From contig QBUN01000426.1 in NCBI GenBank assembly GCA_013180565.1, positions 1 through 50,990 of the forward strand: a stretch of DNA of 50,990 bases. The letters run 5' to 3'. Positions 44,801 to 50,990 of the stretch are shown here, piece by piece (positions within the stretch are counted from its first letter, which is position 1; every line of letters starts with the position of its first letter). The stretch comes from Candidatus Methanophaga sp. GoMg3.2. Lineage in GTDB: Archaea; Halobacteriota; Syntropharchaeia; Alkanophagales; Methanospirareceae. A model generated the notes under the pieces. The model had not been told where the DNA came from. It was given only the letters and a program-made list of their open reading frames with translations, and did no database searches. Position numbers and translations under genes: made by a program.

Positions 44801-45089
44801 CTACTATCTCTATCCGTCTATACTCGCCAAACTTATTCTCTACGAAGTCATAGCCGATTTTCAATGCCAACTCCTCTCTGCTATTGCCCGCTTGCTCTAG
44901 TTCCTTTATCCTCGCACCCAAACCTTTTACCCCTATGAGTGCCTCGACTCGCTCTGCAAGGTCTTTAGTTATCTTGATTTCAGAAGTGGGAGCGGGGTCA
45001 AGGCCCTTTTTCCTCGCCGCTCGTGCTATATCTAGCTCAGTATCTAATTTTTCCTTTAACGTGCTATGATAGATCGAAGTTGTAGCCAT
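41826..45089 (-). CDS. polC: DNA polymerase D large subunit DP2
   Basis: PolD is the two-subunit replicative polymerase of Euryarchaeota; DP2 holds the polymerase site. The 1087-residue protein has the family's N-terminal region ([46 protein letters not shown]) and zinc knuckles ([19 protein letters not shown]). The catalytic core [14 protein letters not shown] has the two active-site aspartates at residues 841 and 843. The C terminus has [21 protein letters not shown]. No intein is present. TTTATAAT lies about 10 bases before the ATG, so it is probably leaderless. The small subunit DP1 is not in the window. Confidence 0.97.
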   Translation of the reverse strand: [1087 protein letters not shown]

Positions 45090-45107
45090 TGTGATTATAA
45101 ATAATAT

Positions 45108-45509
45108 TTAGATAAGTTTTTTCATTTCTGATTCCAGTCGTTCCGCTTCTTTAATCGCAGTATCACGTTTTTTCTTCAGTTCAAGCCATTCCGGATATTT
45201 CTCATGTTCTATCAAAGCAGTCAACTGCTTTTCCTGCTGCGTCAACGCACGCTGTTCCTTTTTGAGCTCGTTCAACCGCTTTTTAAGCGTGGCCTGTTTA
45301 TTTCTTAGCCGCACTATTGCGCGTTCTTCCAAGCGCTGGAATTTAGCATCATCCTCAGCGTCTTCTTCACGTTCCATATCGGCATTCAACTGCTTTTCCT
45401 CTATCACAAGCGCTTCCACATTCCTTTCAAGCTCGGCCATCTTCTCGTCGAGCTTTTCACGCTCGTTTTTGAGCGGCGCTTTTTGCTTCTCGCTCCAATC
45501 GCTATCCAT
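45108..45509 (-). CDS. small coiled-coil protein upstream of DP2
   Basis: This is a 133-residue protein made almost entirely of Lys/Glu-rich heptads: EKLDEKMAELERNVEALVIE, KRLNELKKEQRALTQQ. It is very likely a long coiled coil with no catalytic residues. It is 18 bases upstream of polC on the same strand, so the two probably share a transcript. That raises the idea of a replication-associated scaffold, but coiled coils are uninformative, so no function is assigned. Confidence 0.65.
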   Translation of the reverse strand: MDSDWSEKQKAPLKNEREKLDEKMAELERNVEALVIEEKQLNADMEREEDAEDDAKFQRLEERAIVRLRNKQATLKKRLNELKKEQRALTQQEKQLTALIEHEKYPEWLELKKKRDTAIKEAERLESEMKKLI

Positions 45510-45755
45510 AACAATCAGTTATGTTATACTTGCTGAAATAATTAAAAGAAAGCGTGATCAAAGAAACAGGTTTTTGATCAAACTTTCCTAAAGTTTGAAC
45601 GAAATGGTGGTTAGGGGTTACAACCGATATAATCAAGTTGAGCGTTTAATAGGATTATCCCCAAGTGGATAAGATACCGCAGGATGAAAAAAGATATATA
45701 TGGGCTTCGATTTTACATTAAAAAGAGTGATTAAAATGGAATTAGAAACACTTTT

Positions 45756-46053
45756 TTAATGTGCTCGCATGTATTCTAACACCCTTTGCCTTGCTGTTTC
45801 TTTGCTCAGCTTCTCAACAATCACTATCTCCGGAATGGTAGAGTTGACACATTTTGCTCTTTCACGCTCCCTATCACCCGGTTGACTTTTATCTGTGTAG
45901 TGTAGTATGCATTACCTGTATTGTATTTATGAACGGAAAAGGATGGTACATATATCCAATGCGCTGATCTCCAAGAGCCTTACCACAGGTGGGACATTTA
46001 TCTTTAAATGGAACAGAGTTGATAGTGAGATCGCCATGAAAATAGCAGTAATA
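45756..46053 (-). pseudogene. frameshifted zinc-ribbon gene remnant
   Basis: On the minus strand one frame reads INSVPFKDKCPTCGKALGDQ, then IGYMYHPFPFINTIQVMH, and stops near 45891. A second frame then reads YTDKSQPGDRERERAKCVNS, then TIPEIVIVEKLSKETARQRV and LEYMRAH, to TAA at 45756. Joined by one frameshift near 45895 they form a plausible small protein with a CxxC knuckle and a helical tail. There is no start codon, so the 5' end is also lost. The plus-strand wecB remnant begins inside its 5' end. Confidence 0.5.
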
Positions 46054-46475
46054 TTAGGAACACGACCAGAGATAATAAAGATGTCTCCTGTGATACGGGA
46101 ATGCGAAAGACAAAATGTGGATTATTTCATCTTGCACACAGGCAAGAGAATGTGGATATAGAAGAGCGATTAATAAGTATTTTAGACGGATTAGAATTGG
46201 AAGCAAATGCAAAGCTGGTTTTGACGGATTCCGGTGGTGTGCAAGAAGAAACGAGCATATTGAAAGTTCCTTGTGTTACGCTGCGCGACAATACGGAAAG
46301 GCCAGAGACGTTAGAAGTTGGAAGTAATGTTTTGGTTGGCGTAAATCGAACTTTTATTTTAGATGGTGTTAAGAGCCAGCTAAGTAAAGAACGAAACTGG
46401 CAGAATCCATTTGGCGATGGTAACGCAGGAAGTATGATTGTGAAGCTATTAATGCAACCTCGAACATTAGATTAA
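46036..46475 (+). pseudogene. wecB: UDP-N-acetylglucosamine 2-epimerase remnant with internal deletions
   Basis: An intact WecB has about 370 residues and makes UDP-ManNAc for surface glycans. Here ATG 46036 gives the family N terminus (MKIAVILGTRPEIIKMSPVI) up to ILHTG, then stops at 46160. Another frame supplies HRQENVDIEERLISIL, then jumps to NAKLVLTDSGGVQEETSILK and VPCVTLRDNTERPETLEVGS, ending at 46475. About 150 residues are missing around two junctions. The catalytic middle is gone, so it cannot function. Confidence 0.85.
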
Positions 46476-46485
46476 TCAGGTTTGA

Positions 46486-46644
46486 AGAATATCGTTTGGA
46501 ATTGATGTTTATGGCTATGATCCTCTTCTGCATCGCAGCGCGGAGATAAAGGTGTTTGGTGTGAAGCCGGTGCTGATAGATGTGCGAGGGATGATAAATG
46601 AAGAAGCAGCAAAAGAAAAGGGGTTTTATTATCGGGAGCTCTAA
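46486..46644 (+). pseudogene. wecC: UDP-ManNAc dehydrogenase C-terminal remnant
   Basis: The frame reads ISFGIDVYGYDPLLHRSAEI, then VKPVLIDVRGMINEEAAKEK and GFYYREL, ending at 46644. This is like the C-terminal UDP-binding domain end of WecC-type UDP-sugar 6-dehydrogenases, whose genes commonly follow wecB. There is no start, and the first 350 or so residues are absent. With the wecB remnant it shows a lost glycan-precursor operon. Confidence 0.7.
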
Positions 46645-46659
46645 GATGTATGAAGTTTG

Positions 46660-46730
46660 TATATACGAAATTTGCATATACTGAATATACTGAATATACT
46701 GAATATAAGGTATATACGAAATATACGAAA
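46660..46730. repeat. 9-bp tandem repeat tract
   Basis: Three perfect copies of TATACTGAA lie at 46677-46703, flanked by degenerate TATACGAAA-type copies on both sides. No gene is seen from 46645 to 46992. A nested hairpin, CAGCA...GAGGG-ATTTTAA-CCCTC...TGCTG, lies at 46903-46933. Confidence 0.55.
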
Positions 46731-46992
46731 ATGGTATAAGAAGGGAGGGAATAAGATATGACTCCAATGAAGATGCAAGTTTAGAATTGCAGACATATTT
46801 AGGATTTGGAAAAAATCAGCTCCTGCTACACAGAAGAAGAGTTTTATCAAATAGCCATGTCTTTAATCAAACGTTCTTTCTGAAAGAAAGGTTGTGGGTA
46901 AACAGCACATGAGGGATTTTAACCCTCTTGCTGATTAGGCTACGAGGCACAGACAAACCTCCGATTGAAATGAGGTGCATCCACGTTTGCCG

Positions 46993-47517
46993 CTAGTTGG
47001 AATTATTCGACTTCATCGTATCTTTTAGTTTTTCACAAATCCCCAGTACATCCTCATCGGTAATAACAACTATTCTACGAAAAGGATTTGCTTCTGCGTA
47101 TCTTTTAAATGTCTCCAAATCGGTTTTCCATCTTCTTTCAGCAATTTCCATCGCTTCTTTTTCAGTGTGGCGTCTATGTTCTTCACTATACCTCGTGACA
47201 GTGGCAATTCGCCTTGAAATGACGATGCAACCTACGAGAGGGGCTAAAGAGTTCAAACTATCTATATCACCCCGTATCATCTTCCGGACATAAGTTTTTT
47301 CCTCTATTTCAAAGCCCATGATTGGTAAAAGAAAATTATCTCGAAGTTTTTTAGGCTTTTCAAAGATTTTTTGGGGGATTTTTTTATCGAGCCATACTAA
47401 GTCAACCCTGCTAAATCCTGTGTCCACTTCGTCAATGACATCAAACCCCAAACGCCTGCCAAGTTCTTCAAGCAGCCCCCTGATCTCCTCCTTCTTCAAT
47501 CCTTCTCCGGGTAGCAT
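46993..47517 (-). CDS. PD-(D/E)XK-like protein, putative nuclease fold
   Basis: This 174-residue protein has EEIRGLLEELGRRLGFDVID, then VDLVWLDKK, then FLLPIMGFEIEEK: an Asp, a spacer strand and E-x-E-x-K, the arrangement of PD-(D/E)XK endonuclease-like folds. A central Lys/Arg-rich helix and a C-terminal Rossmann-like strand (RIVVITDEDVLGICEKL) follow. It is the second gene of a two-gene unit, 3 bases after the 288-residue protein gene. A restriction, repair or defence role is plausible but unproven; catalytic competence is not certain. Confidence 0.6.
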   Translation of the reverse strand: MLPGEGLKKEEIRGLLEELGRRLGFDVIDEVDTGFSRVDLVWLDKKIPQKIFEKPKKLRDNFLLPIMGFEIEEKTYVRKMIRGDIDSLNSLAPLVGCIVISRRIATVTRYSEEHRRHTEKEAMEIAERRWKTDLETFKRYAEANPFRRIVVITDEDVLGICEKLKDTMKSNNSN

Positions 47518-47520
47518 TTT

Positions 47521-48387
47521 TTACCCACCCAATATTGGTGTGATTTCGAATTGCTTGCCAAGTTTACTCCTGATCTCATTTTGATTAATTGAATTTATCT
47601 TCTTTAATATATTTATTCTGCTTTTTCCACTTTTCTTTTTAAAAATAGGACCTTCGTTGATGTTGCAAGGTGCATAATACAACCAAGCATTGTTGGATAG
47701 AAGTTTATCTGTTTTTAGTGCATCAAAGTTCGTCCTTTCTAACAGAGTTCTACAAATTTCAAAAATGACAGGCATCTCGGATTTAATATCTTCTGGAGTG
47801 TATAAAGTATCTTTTTTACTTTCGACTCTCCTTTCTAAATCGGATTTTAAACATTCAATGGCTTTTTTTAACTGCTCATCACTTAAAGGTTTGAAGTCGT
47901 ATAAAGAACAATCCAATACTCCAGAAAATAGGTTTTCGAGCAATATTGTACGTTTTAATGTGAAAGTAGATATGCCTTTACATGTTTTGTCCAGATGTTT
48001 TCCATTCAACCATGTAAGGTAAGATTTTATCCCCAATCTTCCAGTTAGTATCTTTCCCGCAGAAGTGAAATGATTGAAATGCCAGTCAAAAAACCATAGT
48101 TCATGAAAAGAGGGATGAATTACATAAATCTCTCTTAAAATCTCATATCTCTCTTGACAATCCTTATTTTTGATAGTCTTCTTTACATTGTTCACTATTG
48201 TGCGGATTTTTTCAACCGCAGCAGAATCCTTCTTCAAAAATTCATTTATCGTGGCACTATTATTTTCTGATCCAATTCCGTTATTTACCAATCCTTGCCT
48301 TCCTTTTGTCCATTCCAAATATTCATTCTTCAGTTCCTGATGGCAAGATTCTAACTCATCCAAAGTTTTTAGGTTATTTGCTTGCAT
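47521..48387 (-). CDS. helical protein of unknown family, partner of the nuclease-like gene
   Basis: This 288-residue protein has a mainly helical N-terminal third (TLDELESCHQELKNEYLEWT) and a central aromatic segment (IHPSFHELWFFDWHFNHF). A mixed region follows (TFTLKRTILLENLFSGVLDC), then a Lys-rich C terminus (FKKKSGKSRINILKKINSIN). No signal peptide or membrane helix, and no family recognised. AAGGGAGAG precedes the ATG. The 3-base spacing to the next gene indicates one operon. Nearby gene remnants mark this as an accessory region. Confidence 0.6.
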   Translation of the reverse strand: MQANNLKTLDELESCHQELKNEYLEWTKGRQGLVNNGIGSENNSATINEFLKKDSAAVEKIRTIVNNVKKTIKNKDCQERYEILREIYVIHPSFHELWFFDWHFNHFTSAGKILTGRLGIKSYLTWLNGKHLDKTCKGISTFTLKRTILLENLFSGVLDCSLYDFKPLSDEQLKKAIECLKSDLERRVESKKDTLYTPEDIKSEMPVIFEICRTLLERTNFDALKTDKLLSNNAWLYYAPCNINEGPIFKKKSGKSRINILKKINSINQNEIRSKLGKQFEITPILGG

Positions 48388-48531
48388 GCTACTCTCCCTT
48401 TATTATCACACTTGTCTTTATACTATTTTACCTAGGCAAAATTAATCTACAATGTTTTCTGTGCATTTCTCTCTTAACAAATATATTGTGTTTTCAAATT
48501 CTGTGGGAAGATTGTCAGCATCAGTCATGCT

Positions 48532-49059
48532 TTATGCTTCCGGTGGCTTACTGTACCTGCTGGAGTATGCTAAGACCTCATACACTTCGATGCCTGCGCC
48601 GCCTACGTGGACTTGATTCGCATTTGGAATATTACACAGGAGATTATAACATCTTGTTGTGTTCGTGAGACCGTGCTCTCCACCCCATTCTTTTCTGCAA
48701 ATGTCGAAGCCTCCCTCTCGGTAGACTTCGATCATCAGATCTGTATATGCGCACCAGTCGGGACCTGTATGTGCGCACCAGTCGGGTAGCGGTCTTGCCA
48801 TGACGAACACAGACTTAATTGGCTTGTCAGAACTGAACGTTGTCCATGCCGCTGCACTGTCATACGAGGCGGCAGACCATCTGTGATCGATCTGATTTCT
48901 CGGGTTGTCGACATCGACTGTGTACTTAGAAACAACGCTCAGATCGTTGCCTTCAAGATATTCGAGTTTTGCTGGGACTGTTACGTCTTTCGTTGCGTAC
49001 AGGCATACTCCGGTTACAGCGACTAGTAGCACCACTGCTATCACGAGTGCCTTTCCCAT
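48532..49059 (-). CDS. exported protein with duplicated Trp-Cys segment
   Basis: From ATG 49059 the protein has 175 residues with a signal peptide (KALVIAVVLLVAVTGVCLYA). The remainder is beta-rich and has an 8-residue tandem duplication, DWCAHTGP/DWCAYTDL, from a 24-base DNA repeat (48743-48790). Further Cys in FDICRKEW and TTRCYNLLCN could form disulfides. GTG 49068 is an alternative start. TTTATATAGAGG at about 49213 is a TATA box, giving a leader of about 120 bases. Function unknown. Confidence 0.65.
   Translation of the reverse strand: MGKALVIAVVLLVAVTGVCLYATKDVTVPAKLEYLEGNDLSVVSKYTVDVDNPRNQIDHRWSAASYDSAAAWTTFSSDKPIKSVFVMARPLPDWCAHTGPDWCAYTDLMIEVYREGGFDICRKEWGGEHGLTNTTRCYNLLCNIPNANQVHVGGAGIEVYEVLAYSSRYSKPPEA
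48743..48790. repeat. 24-base tandem duplication inside a gene
   Basis: GTATATGCGCACCAGTCGGG at 48743 recurs as GTATGTGCGCACCAGTCGGG at 48767. Few differences separate the copies, so the duplication is fairly recent and in frame. Confidence 0.7.
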
Positions 49060-49268
49060 ACGCACCACCGCCTAACGCCCCCTTCTTTACGGGCCGTTTC
49101 TAACTTGCTTCGACAATGCCGTGCTGAGATCCGGCGAAGCCGAACCACCATAGTGTGAAGCTCCCTCTTTTTATCCATCATATTTCCACTACCGAGTGAT
49201 TATGACAATACCTCTATATAAAGCCCCATCAGCGCCACCCCCGAATGAAGACATTATCCCATAATTAG

Positions 49269-49284
49269 ATATTTCGCGAAATAT
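49269..49284. promoter_or_regulatory. 16-bp perfect palindrome upstream of an exported-protein gene
   Basis: ATATTTCGCGAAATAT is a perfect palindrome centred on CGCG. It lies about 45 bases upstream of the TATA box serving the gene that starts at 49059, in a 343-base spacer with no gene. This is a good position for an activator or repressor site; no regulator is identified. Confidence 0.4.
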
Positions 49285-49368
49285 GCTGTTTATTTTTGAT
49301 TATAACGCATTATATGTGCTTTTTTGCTGTGATTTTGAATTGTGGGATGGCTTCTGAATTTGGAGGTT

Positions 49369-49396
49369 GCCCTACTGTTTGTTGGGCTTTAGGGCA
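49369..49396 (-). terminator. weak hairpin after the lipoprotein gene
   Basis: GCCCTA (49369-49374) pairs with TAGGGC (49391-49396), a few bases after the minus-strand stop at 49403. The loop is long (about 16) and no T-tract follows, so confidence is low. Confidence 0.3.
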
Positions 49397-49402
49397 AATA
49401 GT

Positions 49403-50245
49403 CTACTCGTACGTGTAATGTTCGGTGCGTAGTAGTCTTTTGATCTCAGTTATCTCAAATTTTAGTGCATTCTCAAGCCCCCAGCCTGCTACAATGTTAT
49501 TTTCTTGCTGGTTGCGACAAGCATACTCAACTCGATCGAGAAGTCCATCAATCTGTAATTCGATTTCCCATATCCACTGAGGCACACCACCATTTTTCCA
49601 TTCGGTGTTGTAAAGCCAGTCTTCGATTTCCGAGTACTCTTCTTTTAACGTTGAGCATCTTGCCTGAATAGTGCCCCATTGCTTCTTCTGCAATGGCTCC
49701 TCAAGCTTGACTATGACCTTTTGGGCAAAAGCACTCATCCTTTCTGTATCCTTACTACACCAATCAACTGTTTCAAAAGGTTCAAAAACACCGTTGAAGT
49801 TTCGTGTAGTGTGCAACATAGTATCCCCCATCCAGCTGCGAGTAACTAAATCGCCTGTTAAATGCTCTCCTTCCTCACCAATAAGTTTTTTCACAAAATC
49901 AGGCTGACTTTTGGCTAAGCACGATGCAATGACTTCGTATGGTTCTATATCAAAATCATAGGAATCTTCGAAAGGTCCAAATACCGTTGTAAATGACCCT
50001 TTTACAACTTTAGGTTCTTGTTTGGGGTAGAACCAACGAGTTGGTGTTTTAAGATACAGAGTTATCTCTGCTCCGTCAGGTAAGTCTGTTATACCAAAGA
50101 CTTTTACTTGACCGTTCTCGTAAGAGACTTCTGTAATTTCGAGGGTAGAATATTCCTTTATCTGCTCTTCTTCAATACATCCTGCAAACATCGCCACAGC
50201 TACGATTGTCACCATGACTATTAATCCCGCTGTTTTCTTTTTCAT
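49403..50245 (-). CDS. exported lipoprotein, family not recognised
   Basis: This 280-residue protein has a signal sequence with lipobox FAGC (Cys23), so it is probably lipid-anchored on the outer face of the membrane. The mature part begins with a beta-sandwich region (LEITEVSYENGQVKVFGITD, ITLYLKTPTRWFYPKQEPKV) and continues as helices with Trp and acidic residues (EDWLYNTEWKNGG). Its start overlaps the stop of the small gene upstream by 4 bases. Binding or envelope role inferred; no catalytic motif. Confidence 0.7.
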   Translation of the reverse strand: MKKKTAGLIVMVTIVAVAMFAGCIEEEQIKEYSTLEITEVSYENGQVKVFGITDLPDGAEITLYLKTPTRWFYPKQEPKVVKGSFTTVFGPFEDSYDFDIEPYEVIASCLAKSQPDFVKKLIGEEGEHLTGDLVTRSWMGDTMLHTTRNFNGVFEPFETVDWCSKDTERMSAFAQKVIVKLEEPLQKKQWGTIQARCSTLKEEYSEIEDWLYNTEWKNGGVPQWIWEIELQIDGLLDRVEYACRNQQENNIVAGWGLENALKFEITEIKRLLRTEHYTYE

Positions 50246-50505
50246 TTTTCCTCCTGATTTTTAAACCATTCTTTCAGGATTGGAGAATCTACTATTATTC
50301 CTGTTCCAATCAATTTTGCAAAATCTTCTTTTGTTATTCCTGCCTTACTTTTTGGATGCGTTATTTGACCTGCACGTTTCATATCCCCCCGTGCTGTACC
50401 TTTCTTTAAACGGCTGATGATCGCTGCAGGTTGTTTAGTGCCCTGTTTCGTTATTTCAACTAAATATCTATCAGTTTCCCAATCACTTTTCCAATCCTCA
50501 CTCAT
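50242..50505 (-). CDS. small soluble protein co-transcribed with the lipoprotein
   Basis: This 87-residue basic protein has SDWETDRYLVEITKQGTKQP, KSKAGITKEDFAKLIGTGII, and a helical tail. It has no signal peptide. TTTATATGTG at about 50557-50566 is the likely TATA box of the two-gene unit. The ATGA overlap with the lipoprotein gene shows translational coupling. No family recognised. Confidence 0.6.
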   Translation of the reverse strand: MSEDWKSDWETDRYLVEITKQGTKQPAAIISRLKKGTARGDMKRAGQITHPKSKAGITKEDFAKLIGTGIIVDSPILKEWFKNQEEK

Positions 50506-50810
50506 TTATATACCCCTTACAACCCACATCCATATATTGTACACATATATCTTACACATATAAAAGCTTTTCGATTTTTTCCCCCTATGTTACTTTTTAG
50601 ATAACATCGAACCATTTTAGGGAACAGATATGCCTCATCCAAATCCGAGATCAAAACGATCAAACGCCACTGTGTTAACGGCGCTACACGCAGACAGGCA
50701 CACAAGCTCCGGTGTTTTTACCCCCTTCTCTTGTTTCTTTGTGAGCATGCGTGTGTACGTGCGCCCACAAACTAAGATCCCCCACCAAAATCGAAAGGGA
50801 ATAAATAACT

Positions 50811-50911
50811 AAAACAAGACATAACAATTTTATAAAGACAAGACAAAGAAGACAACCGGAAACGAGACAAACAAGACAACACAAAAAGACAAAAAAGACA
50901 AAGCAAGACAT
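50811..50911 (+). repeat. low-complexity AAGACA-rich tract
   Basis: The stretch is built from many near-copies of AAGACA, AAGACAA and GACAAAG, with almost no T after about 50840. Open frames on either strand are by-products of this composition. The rest of 50506-50990 holds the promoter for the minus-strand pair and no recognised gene. Confidence 0.6.
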
Positions 50912-50990
50912 GTGGTACGAAAGATTTGTATTCAATTGTAATAGCGACAACGGAACCCACATTGGAGACTTTTACACCTGCATTTAAGGA

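Noticed and set aside
45738..45758. ATG with seven codons after a TATA-like sequence
   Set aside because: Too short to be a gene; probably the orphaned start of a deleted one.
46871..46992. tRNA-like stem with a 7-base loop (GAGGG-ATTTTAA-CCCTC)
   Set aside because: Position 32 and the D and T arms do not fit, and there is no CCA-proximal acceptor pairing; kept only as a hairpin.
50684..50962. Hydrophobic minus-strand frames suggesting a small membrane protein
   Set aside because: The Leu/Phe/Val/Cys richness comes from reading the AAGACA tract on the opposite strand; no promoter or ribosome-binding site.

Overview
The window looks like a chromosome segment of an MCR-bearing euryarchaeote, of the ANME-1/Methanophagales or Syntrophoarchaeum kind. 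The evidence is a PolD large subunit (DP2), RadB, archaeal AlaRS, archaeal XPB helicase, a methanofuran-synthesis protein (MfnF family), methanogenesis marker proteins 5 and 15 side by side, an archaeal SRP RNA, and TATA-box promoters with many leaderless starts. The group assignment is an inference from gene content, not a database match. No rRNA, tRNA, CRISPR array, intact insertion sequence or prophage was recognised.

Layout. 1-90 is the end of a gene entering from the left. 213-11922 is an exported-protein island: six minus-strand genes built from a few shuffled beta domains, then three plus-strand genes (an Ig-like repeat protein, a subtilisin with PA domain and beta-helix tail, and a small exported protein). 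11986-22721 is housekeeping: GrpE, MfnF, a bacterial-type CoaE, LysA, MobA, a NosD-like beta-helix protein, FeoAB and XPB. Inverted-repeat elements sit between many of these genes.

22920-30093 is a potassium and osmoadaptation cluster: a KhtT/KhtU-like antiporter pair, an MthK-like channel broken exactly at its selectivity filter, lysine 2,3-aminomutase (first enzyme of beta-lysine osmolyte synthesis) behind a long structured leader, TrkH and TrkA. The SRP RNA (27509-27823) lies inside this cluster.

30138-45509 returns to core functions: AlaRS, a DUF1786-type ASKHA protein, an acetyltransferase with chorismate mutase, an MgtE-type transporter, RadB, marker proteins 5 and 15, TldE/PmbA and DP2.

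45510-46990 is a gene graveyard with a frameshifted zinc-ribbon gene and deleted remnants of wecB and wecC. 46993-50505 is accessory: a PD-(D/E)XK-like protein paired with an unrecognised protein, an exported protein, and a lipoprotein paired with a small protein. The right end is low-complexity sequence.

The strongest leads are the domain-shuffled secretome, the dispersed inverted-repeat families, the lysine aminomutase leader with two competing hairpins, and the channel lesion. No wholly new multi-gene system can be shown from sequence alone. The two-gene unit 46993-48387 is the best candidate for an uncharacterised one.
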